DNA of 40,409 nt, taken from NCBI RefSeq assembly GCF_008831285.2, contig NW_022204769.1, positions 1 through 40,409 of the forward strand, read 5' to 3'. Positions 32,938 to 40,409 of the stretch are shown one piece after another (within the stretch, counting starts at the first letter, position 1; each line of letters opens with the position of its first letter). The notes under the pieces are model-generated. The model saw nothing but the letters and a program-made list of their open reading frames with translations, was not told where the DNA came from and searched no databases. The DNA is from Nymphaea colorata. Taxonomy: Eukaryota > Streptophyta > Magnoliopsida > Nymphaeales > Nymphaeaceae. The position numbers and the translations under genes are program-made.

Positions 32938-33802
32938 TAAGGCTGGGCATCGAGCCGGGCCGGGCCGGCCCGATAAAATTATAAAAACTGAAGCCCGGTA
33001 TTGGAAACGGGCCAGCCCGAGGCCCAACCATTTAGAAACGGACCGAGCCGGGCCCATGCAATATCGGCCCTCGGGCTTTGATTTATGCCCGAGGCCCGGC
33101 CCGGCCCGATTATTAACGGGCCGGGCGGGCTGGACTGGGCTTTTGGGCGGGTCGGGCCCGGCCCCAAGTCGGGCCGGGCTTTCCTTTTCTTCATTTTTTC
33201 TCCCTTCTCAAGTGTCTGGAAACCCTAACCCTTCCCAACCCTAGCCCCAATATCGAAAAGAGTTAATATGGAAATGGGCAATGGAAGCCAGCCGCCGCCA
33301 TCCACTTCCCACCACCAACCTCTACCGGCTACAGCAGACTCCCCATGGCCTTCTTTCTATGTCGCCTTCGCCCAACGCCTCCTCCTCCGCCTTCTCCCAA
33401 CGCCTCCTCCTCCGCCTTCGCCCAATGCCTCCTCCTCCTCCGCGTTCGCCTAATGCCTCCTCCTCCGGCGAGCCCCTTCCTCGCCAGTGCTGCCGCTCTT
33501 CGCCCACCCTCCCTGAGTCCCTGCAAGTTTGTAACCTCAAACATCTACTTCGGTCTTCAACAAAACAGTGAAAAGAAGAGGAAGAAAACCCTAACTCCGT
33601 TTATTTTTGAAAAAATAAATAAATTTGTTGTCGGGCTTTTCGGGCCCCCGATAATCACAGTCGGAGGCCCGAGCTCGGCCCGTTAATTACCGGGCCAGGC
33701 TGGGCCCGGAAAAAAGCACGAAACTCAAAATTTCAAGGCCCGGGCCCGAGTCGGGCCGGGTATCGGGTACCCGGTGGTGGCCCGGCCCGGTGCCCAGGCT
33801 TA
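32938..33802. mobile_element. GC-rich hAT-like MITE (865 bp) with perfect 8-bp target duplication
   Basis: Left end TAAGGCTGGGCATCGAGCC and the complement of the right end, TAAGCCTGGGCACCGGGCC, are inverted. Both are followed by runs of GGGCCGGGCC/GGCCCGGCCC about 200-250 bp long on the left and 150 bp on the right. GATACCAT occurs on both sides (32930-32937, 33803-33810). No transposase is encoded. The middle (about 33180-33610) differs: no GGCCCG repeats, two AAACCCTAA telo-box motifs, CCGCC-rich sequence. It looks like captured host DNA. Confidence 0.88.
33363..33465. repeat. Four tandem 25/28-bp units inside the MITE
   Basis: Units starting CGCCTTCGCCCAACGCC and ending TCCTCCTC lie at 33363-33387, 33388-33412, 33413-33440 (with an extra CTC) and 33441-33465. 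The period of 25 is not a multiple of three, so the Pro/Ser-rich open frames across it in several phases are a by-product. A minisatellite within the captured-looking core. Confidence 0.8.
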
Positions 33803-33809
33803 GATACCA

Positions 33810-34163
33810 TGAAGAAAAGGTAAAAGAGAGCGAGGAAAACCAGATATAACGTGGTTCTGTTTGTTAAAACCTACGTCCACGGCTAGAAGGCACTCAGACT
33901 GTATTCTTATTGATAAAGAAGAAGGTGATATACAATGACAGGAATGAGTCCCTTTTATAGGGAAAAATTTCACGTTTTATCATAGGCAACATTTTTCTTG
34001 CCATGAAATCTTTGATTGATCCCAAGATTGTCGCCTTTCTTTTTCTTAAGATCTTGCTGCCTTTTTCATCCGATCATAATCTTCAATTACCAGCTCTTCA
34101 TCCGTTTTCTGCTTTTCTTTATGTTCTCCAACGGATTTGTCGCTCTGACCATTTTCCTTAACA
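33810..34163 (-). repeat. 5' LTR of the copia element
   Basis: 354 bp, TGAAGAAAAGG...CCTTAACA on the plus strand. It is flanked outside by ATACT and inside by GATACCAT, which is both the start of the primer-binding site (TGGTATC on the minus strand) and the MITE target duplication. Confidence 0.95.
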
Positions 34164-34777
34164 ATACTCAATCCATGCTTGGATGTGCGTCCGGTTGTCT
34201 AGAACCACCCGTTCTTTCTTTCCAGTCTCTGTATAGTAAGCCGCAGTTGCAGAGGTATTGTAGATCACAATGTTAACGTCGATGCCCACATGGTTTGAAT
34301 CGATGTCCTGCAAATTTACTTGCTGAGAGGTGTCGAATTCGACCGTGAATATATGATTGCTTGAGTTCCCGTTGTTCGACTCGTTGAAGAGGCCGAGTTA
34401 GCGGCCTTCAACAGCGGAGAAGTTGGTGGAGGGCGCCACAACAAAGGCCATGCCCTTGCCACCCGATTCCTGGAACTTTGATGCGATTTCAAGCACAAAG
34501 CGTGTACTAAAGCATTTAGTTGTCTTAGCAGCCGGCAGTTTTTTGATTGCGAAGTGTTGGGGAAGAAGGCATGGACTTTTATGCCAGGAAGTTCCGGGGT
34601 ATGTTGACCGTCAGTTAGTTGAAGACCCCCCATTGTGGTGACGGGTGCAGAACAAGATAATATCAAGTCTGACCGATGGAAGCCATTGAAGAGGAAGGCG
34701 CTGTTGAGTGAAGTTGGAGATATGCAGAATTGAACAAGAAGGAAGAACAGGAGAAACCGTGAAAGCCGAAGTGCCAT
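34164..34777 (-). pseudogene. L-type lectin receptor kinase pseudogene, part 1: signal peptide and legume-lectin domain
   Basis: The start at 34777 gives MALRLSRFLLFFLLVQFCIS, a signal peptide, then AFLFNGFHRSDLILS, the classic start of a legume lectin domain, and GGLQLTDGQ. After a frameshift near 34520 come FSTRFVLEIASKFQESGGKG, MAFVVAPSTNFSAVEGR, a stop where RYLGLFN is expected (probably TAC to TAA), then NESNNGNSSNHIFTVEFDT, QDIDSNHVGID (metal-binding Asp and His region) and AYYTETGKKERVVLDNRTHI, ending WIEY at the copia target site. The extracellular lectin would sense a ligand at the plasma membrane. LecRK genes are usually intronless, so the gaps are insertions rather than introns. 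The three parts add up to about 1.84 kb, near the family's usual 2 kb. Confidence 0.9.
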
Positions 34778-34848
34778 GATCGAGAAAGCGACCAGAAATC
34801 ACAGAAGTGATCAGTGCTCGTTGCCGCCGGTTGGCGTCATGAATGTCT

Positions 34849-34858
34849 CCTATTTATG
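34849..34858 (-). promoter_or_regulatory. TATA box of the lectin receptor kinase pseudogene
   Basis: The minus strand reads CATAAATAGG about 75 bp upstream of the ATG at 34777, the position expected of a plant TATA element with a short 5' UTR. It suggests the promoter was that of a normal gene rather than a retrocopy. Confidence 0.5.
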
Positions 34859-35131
34859 GATGGAAGAGGAAAAAGGATACATGCCAAAATGGAATCTGTT
34901 CATGTCTGCTTATTGGAATTAGTGTTCTTTTCAGAAATAATTAGCTTGTGGTTATACTTTATCGTGTCATAATTTTTACCTTTTTTGCCTGTTATTTCTT
35001 TTCTCTCGTTGCTGTTTGAAGAGAACTCTTCTCAACTACATTTATGATATAGGTTTTTTTGAGAGTAGAGAGCAATTTACGTCAAACTCAAGCTACTTGC
35101 CGCACAGTACTTTTCCGGGTTTTTTGGTTTT

Positions 35132-35197
35132 CCTTACTCAATCTTTTTTGCTACATAGTAGTTGCCTTACTCAATCTTTTTTGCTACATAGTAGTTG
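35132..35197. repeat. Exact 33-bp direct tandem repeat (two copies)
   Basis: The unit beginning CCTTACTCAATC and ending CATAGTAGTTG occurs at 35132-35164 and 35165-35197 without mismatch. It lies just upstream of, and overlaps, the start of the LINE-bearing repeat copy B. Copy A at 6497 has only one such unit's tail (TTTGCTACATA). Confidence 0.85.
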
Positions 35198-35640
35198 CTG
35201 CCTTTTTTCATTTTGGTTATTTCTTTCCTTTTCATTTCGTTCTATGCTAGAAGCAAGTTTAAATTGATGTTCTAAAACTACTGAAAAAAAATTCTAAAGT
35301 AGCTTTTACTGTTGAACAAAATTATACTTGAGATTGGTTGGGCAAAGAGAAGTTTACCCACAAAATATTTGGCGCTACCTCTGAGTAAGGAGCCTATTAG
35401 TGTGGCTGCTTGCGGGGGCCTGTCTTACCTAAAATCTAGAACAAATAGAACCTTGGAAAAGGGGAATTATTGAGCTACGTAGGTAAGCTTTCTTAATCAA
35501 AGGTGTAAGTCATTTCTAATTACTAGCTTTTAGTGGTACAATGACGAACTATCGTTTATAAGGCCATGGAAGAATCGTTTTTTAAATTTCTATGGGGTGA
35601 TTCTAATTTCGCTAGGTTCTAAGTCTATCTTATTTATTGG
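35181..35640 (+). pseudogene. LINE reverse transcriptase fragment, copy B
   Basis: A diverged copy of 6497-6970. Shared blocks include TTTGCTACATA, TTCTA.GCTAGAAGCAAGT, ACCCACAAAAT, GAGCTA and TAATTACT.GCTTTTA. The RT-like segment (35440-35600) is more broken than copy A, with stops after KGNY and other shifts, and only short pieces such as PLSKEPISVAACGGLSYLKS can be read. Two copies 28.7 kb apart with the same non-coding left part show that the whole 460-bp block, not only the LINE coding, was a mobile unit or was duplicated. Confidence 0.6.
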
Positions 35641-35839
35641 AGTAGACAAGAAGATGATGAAAGTGACTCTTAGACAACCGTAGATAATCACCAATCCTTT
35701 TCCAAAGCACTTTAAGGAAACAATATCAATGATCTGACACTCATCTACCCCATCCAAACTGCATGACATGGTGACTTACAATTCAGTCCAAACAGAAGAG
35801 ATTCGTGGGCTTACAGATTATACCAAAAGAGCCCAATCT

Positions 35840-37560
35840 ACTTTATGACGAAGATCGAATGGGGGTGCCCTGCACAACGATGCTTTCCATATCACAATGA
35901 CAACAATGGGCATTACTGTTACCCACATGTTGGTCGATGGTGGGGCAAGTCTAAACATTTGTCCATTTCAAATGACACAACTACTGGGGATAAGAGGATC
36001 AGAATACGCACCTACACCAATCACGATTTATGGGTATGATGGACAAGGACAAGCCTACCTAGGTTGTGTATTCTGAAAGTTGAAATTGCAGAAACCATGT
36101 TTGAGGTTCTATTCCACATACTCGACATAGAGTCATCCTTCAACATTTTGTTGGGCTTACTGTGGATTCAATTAGCCAATGCAGTTCTATGAACCCTGCA
36201 CCAGTATGACCAGTGGGCCAAAGGCATGTATGTAGCCATGACATCCTTAGAGGATCATCAAGAATGTCATCTTCACCCAATATTAACCGTGCCTACTTTT
36301 TTTATATAAGTGTCCAACATAAAAGTTTGTAAAGAATATGAAACGATACAAATTTTCACCAAGACGTCCTTGCTCAAACCAAAGAACAGCAAGCCTAGTC
36401 ATTTTGGATCAAATTACAAAGATCACCCTCTATTAAAGCAATTTTCCCAAAGTGAAAAGGGATTCAAGCTCTTTCTATGTCAAAGGTATCAACCATTCAA
36501 GAGAAAATATTGCAAATCGGAAGTAAACTCTTTCGAGAGAAAAAAATCTGAATTGATCGAATTTTTCACCAAACATCAAAAGACTTTCACATAGACTTAT
36601 GAAGACATGCCAGACCTTGACACCAAAGTAGTCAAGTACTGGCTACCTTTAAAACCGGAATGCAGAATTAAACAAAAACTAAGAAAATTTGATCCTCGAC
36701 TTGAAGGACAAGTCAAAGAAGGACTCCAAGACCAATTAAAAGTTGAATTTATTTGGGCAGTTGGATATTCTGAATTGTTGGTAAATATCATGGTATTTCC
36801 TAAGAAAAATGGCAAAATTCATTTCTACATTGATTTAGATATTTGAATAAAACCGCTTCTAAAATGATCACCCGTTGCCAATTATTGACTTGTTGTCGAG
36901 AGGACATGCAATGTTCTTCTTCATAAATGGACACTATGGGTATAACCAACCCAAACTGTTCACTCATAGCCAACCCAAAATCTCATTCACAATCCCATGA
37001 GGGAAGTTCGGTTACACAGTGATGCCTTTCAAATTAAAAAACACTGGAGCAACTTATTAGTGGGTAATGACCGCTATATTCCATGATCAAATGCATAACA
37101 TTATGGATGCTTATGTTGATGTTGTCCTAATCAAACAAAAAACAAGAGAAAATCACATAAATATTATCTGCTAAGTATTTTAAAAACTCCTATAACGTAA
37201 ACTTAGATTAAACCCGAAAAAAAAAACATGTTCAGAGTAGAATCTAGAAAATTACTAGGGTTTATGGTCAGCAAAAGGGGGTTTGAAATAGACCCAACTA
37301 ACACAAAGCCAGTTATATAAATGCCTCCACCATCTAATTTAAGAGGGTTGCATACTTTGCAAGGCCAAAACCAATCAATATCTCTAATTGGGCTATGAGA
37401 TGCGAACCATTCAATTGACTCCTAAGAAAACGAGTTAAGTTTGAACGTGGATCTGGATGTCAAGAATCAATTGAAAAGATCAAGAAATATCTCCTTGTTC
37501 CTCTAATATTGAGTTCACAACTGACTGTGAACAAGCTAACACAAGGGCATTGGTTTGCAA
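35840..37560 (+). pseudogene. Ty3/gypsy retrotransposon remnant: protease and reverse transcriptase
   Basis: Plus-strand pieces in order are THMLVDGGASLNICPFQMTQ (aspartic protease, DGG where DSG/DGG is usual, near 35930), a spacer, HQKTFT*TYEDMPDLDTKVV and KVEFIWAVGYSELLVNIMVF, then PKKNGKIHFYIDLD (36607-36846). Further pieces are KVMPFKLKNTGAT-like sequence around 37020, DAYVDVVLIK (the YVDD box reads YVDV) and LLGFMVSKRGFEIDPTNTKP with MPPPSNLRGLHTLQGQNQSI (37240-37380). This is the gypsy order. No integrase, LTR or primer site is found. Stops every 30-80 codons show long inactivity. Confidence 0.8.
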
Positions 37561-40409
37561 TGTGTAACAAATTCCAATGAAATTGAATGATCAATATTTA
37601 GGAATTGATATTGATCTTGAGAAACAAAACAAATTGTGAAGGTTTAGCATGAAATGCCATAGAGAAAAAGTCTTCGTAGTAAAAGAGACATTGTCTATAA
37701 AAGAAAAAAGTTATCAAACAAATGATTTGAGTGATGAGCTTGGGGTGAGTGTAGACATTCATCTGCTTCAAAGCTCTACAATATGAGTAGGCATACGACC
37801 TAAGGCAATACATAGCCACTTTACATACATCAGGCCTCTTAAAGCCTTTTGGACTTGAGCAAATATGTCTGGGAGGTGTTTTACACTTGGTCCCTAAGGC
37901 TAGCTGGTTTGGGAGATACCGGCCTAAAACTTGCTACAAGAGTCTAGTAGAAAGCTTGACAGGCATGATGTTGCACAAAGCAAACTACATAAAACCATCA
38001 ATGTGGTGGAACTTTGGTGTAGCATTTGGGGTGGTGAGGTATTTCTTTCAAGAGCAATAGGTGGCTCAAAAGAAAATCAAAATTCAAAAGCTAAAGCCAA
38101 GAAGGCAAAAGCAAAACAAAAGAAAAATCACTTGCCTAGGGACAGAAGGCACGAAGCACTAAGTTCTTTAGACGTCAAATGCAAAAACTTCCTACCATTA
38201 CAAAGTTTTTTTAAATCAATATTAATTCCTTTGTGGTGTTTCTTGTGAAATGGAGGAAAAGAATATATATGTAAACTACTGGCCTAGGTATCACTCTTTA
38301 CAAAAGACAGCGGCACTCCTGCAAAGAACAAACTTTCAAGTCAGGTTGTAAAAATTTGGCAGGCAGGACTTTGCTGCTAAACAGTCTCCAATTTGTTCAG
38401 CAGCAAAGGTATACACTCCAAATTTTTCAAAATTTTCCTCAAAGAAAATTTTGAAAAATTCTATGAAATATTTTGTGCAGGAGTCAATGTTGACCCAATC
38501 TAATCCTAGACCTAAGTTTAGGAATCACTTACAAATTCAGTTTAGAATAATGAATTGCAAAACCTGAAGTTTTGTCAAAACTTGAATGAGATTTCAAGTT
38601 CGGCTAGAACTAAAACTAAAATTCTGACATCAATCCAGATCGAGGCCTGAAAGCTAAAATTTTCACAAAAATCCTCTCTCAATTTTATTTCAAAGCAAAG
38701 AGAGAAGGTAGTCGGCACAACCCTCTACCTCTATTTCCTTCCTTAAAATTATTCTTGGAAGACCAACCAAAGAAAAATAACAAAGGAATGATTCGCCTAG
38801 AGCAATGACATTTTAAAATTACTTTGAAGTCAATTCAGAAATTGACTCTTTCTAAAAAACTAAAATTCCAAATTTAAAACATTGGAAATCCTAGAATTGG
38901 CTTGGAGCACCTTGATGGCCAACCAACTCAGATCAGCCCCATATGTAAAAAGAGAAGATGAGTGAAGTATGAATGTTGTTCTATTCCATGAATGGGCAAT
39001 GAATCAGACTCCATAGTCTCATCAAACCAATTCCACCAAGAGTTGGATCTACTCAAGCTATGAGTGCAGTCCATCTTGTAAATGGGAAGGGCAATCAAAT
39101 TGGGCTTATTTCAATATACAAATTTCTGAAATTTTGAGAAGTTTCTATGGGTTGAAAAACCAGCAATTAACAAAAATGCTTTATCTAGTTAGGCTCTAAA
39201 GGAAATCTCTTGATCCAAGTACAAGTATTTTGGTCATGTTGACAGCCACAAAAGAAATCCAATTTTTACGAAGCCCATTTGGAAATAGGTACTTTCAAGA
39301 TATTTTCACAATCAAAATCTATCAAATCTACAGAAGCCAAGCATTCCAATCAAAACCAATCTTTCAAAATCCTTCGTCCTAAAAAACCTAGAAGAATCCA
39401 AAAATGTGATTTCCTACCCAACAATGCATTTCCTAAAACTCAATCCCTAAAAATTGGGTTTTAAACCAAATGAACCTAATTTTTGCCTACGTTCTAAGCA
39501 AAATGAGTTGAAATCAACTGGTCAAAACGAATCTTGGAATTCCGTGAATTCTCAAAAAATTTCAAAACCTAACTAAGCTCATGGACCTTACTCATAAATT
39601 TCCTATACCAAGGTGAACCAATGTCTATGTGGGATCTAATTAAATTGTCCATGGAGAGGAATACAATGAAGTATGAATGAACATATAGTCTATCTTATGG
39701 AGGCATGCATGCACTCACTTCCCAAATGCATTCGCTCTCCTATGCCAAGGTTTTAGTGAGCAAAATTCTATAACTAAGTCATATTATGAAAAAAACTTGG
39801 GCATCTCACTTATTTTGATGCAAAAACACAAAATTTCCAAAATGACTACAAAACTAGAATTTTCAAATGTATTTCATGATTAGGTTTTCCCAAAAAAAAA
39901 AAACTGAAGTCAATTTTCAGTCCAAAATCTACTCAAAATCAAGCAAATTTTCATGACCTTTATCAAAATTTTCAAATCAAAATTTCAATTTTTCAAAATC
40001 AAGAAAATTCCCTACATCTGAACTTGGACTTCTAATTTCCAATTTTCAAAGCTCGTTCCGGGATCAAAACCAACCAAATAAAATAAAGTTTGTCAAAACT
40101 CACAAAACACCAATATATTCCAAAACTAGGATCAAGTCTCAAAATCCCAAATCCAAAGATTTTTCCAAAAATTCTAAATCGGTCGAGTTCCAATTATTCC
40201 AAGCCCAAAATTTTGACCGATTCAAAAAAAAAAGACTCATATTTTGCTACTTTGTGAGACTTCCCCCCTCTTGCAGGATGAGGCACGAAGACTAGGGAAA
40301 CAATGACAATCAACATTCTTTGATATAATTTATTATGCAATACCTAATTTGCAAGCATGGTGCAGTTTCCATAGCAGATGAAGATGCTAGACTTGCTGTT
40401 AACGTCTCA
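37561..40409. other. G-poor AT-rich DNA, no gene recognised
   Basis: The plus strand from about 38280 to 40260 is strikingly poor in G and rich in A and C, with many CAAAATTTTC/TTTTCAAAA words. No open frame exceeds about 105 codons, and the Lys/Ala-rich one at 37931-38248 is compositional. The skew resembles non-coding internal or leader regions of large gypsy elements, and it follows a gypsy remnant, but no motif proves it. Confidence 0.4.
38421..38460. repeat. Perfect 17-bp inverted repeat with 6-bp loop
   Basis: AATTTTTCAAAATTTTC (38421-38437) and GAAAATTTTGAAAAATT (38444-38460) are exact complements around CTCAAA. Each arm also contains the smaller palindrome CAAAATTTTG or a near match. 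The stem is A/T-rich, so it may extrude as a cruciform but is a weak RNA hairpin. Confidence 0.85.

Larger units (their letters stand above)
27635..34163 (-). mobile_element. Ty1/copia LTR retrotransposon, nearly full length, inserted in the lectin receptor kinase gene
   Basis: The two LTRs (27635-27996 and 33810-34163) are flanked by an identical 5-bp duplication ATACT (27630-27634 and 34164-34168). The order on the minus strand is 5' LTR, primer-binding site, leader, gag, protease, integrase, reverse transcriptase, RNase H, polypurine tract, 3' LTR. By eye the LTRs differ by about 16 substitutions and one 8-bp indel. That implies an insertion on the order of one to two million years ago if a usual plant rate applies (inference). 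The coding part is damaged by stops and shifts. An 865-bp MITE (32938-33802) lies inside; without it the element is about 5.66 kb. Confidence 0.95.

Noticed and set aside
33268-33686. Several Pro/Ser-rich frames on both strands suggesting a proline-rich protein
   Set aside because: They come from a 25-bp minisatellite within a MITE, with phase changes at every unit.

Overview
This window reads as AT-rich nuclear DNA of a flowering plant, with no intact gene visible. The evidence is remnants of plant Ty1/copia, Ty3/gypsy, LINE, hAT and CACTA-like elements, plus broken pieces of plant-specific gene families: an L-type lectin receptor kinase (LecRK) and an ankyrin/PGG-type membrane protein. I cannot name the species.

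Layout. 1-6.2 kb: AT-rich intergenic DNA with small tandem duplications and a CACTA-like block rich in TTTACTGAC/GTCAGTAAA motifs (about 4.7-6.23 kb). 6.5-7.0 kb: fragment of a LINE reverse transcriptase on the + strand. 7.3-10.95 kb: badly decayed Ty1/copia element on the - strand, ordered from the right as putative 5' LTR, primer-binding site, gag, integrase and reverse transcriptase. 10.95-13.5 kb: AT-rich DNA with nothing certain. 13.84-14.62 kb: 3' end of another - strand copia element (LTR, polypurine tract, RNase H). 14.65-14.91 kb: short GC-ended hAT-like MITE. 15.1-16.2 kb: LINE ORF1 remnant (DUF4283 type with a CCHC-like knuckle). 17.14-17.77 kb: LTR-like sequence, followed by about 3.7 kb of non-coding, internally repetitive DNA. 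21.5-22.0 kb: PGG-domain fragment. 22.13-22.38 kb: orphan coding-like exon.

22.46-34.78 kb is the centrepiece. A single LecRK pseudogene on the - strand is split into three collinear pieces: signal peptide plus most of the lectin domain (34164-34777), lectin end plus membrane segment (27241-27634), and kinase (about 22463-23290). A 3.9-kb hAT transposon lies between the membrane segment and the kinase. A 6.5-kb copia retrotransposon (27635-34163, perfect TSD ATACT) lies inside the lectin domain. That copia element is itself interrupted by an 865-bp GC-rich hAT-like MITE (32938-33802, perfect 8-bp TSD GATACCAT), exactly at its LTR/primer-binding-site junction. The nesting gives a partial insertion order.

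35.1-37.6 kb: a second copy of the LINE-bearing repeat seen at 6.5 kb, then a + strand Ty3/gypsy protease-RT remnant. 37.6-40.4 kb: G-poor AT-rich DNA with one long perfect hairpin and no recognised gene.

Nothing here works together as a pathway. The window is a record of successive insertions into a receptor-kinase gene and its surroundings. All identifications come from reading translations and repeats by eye; no database search was run.
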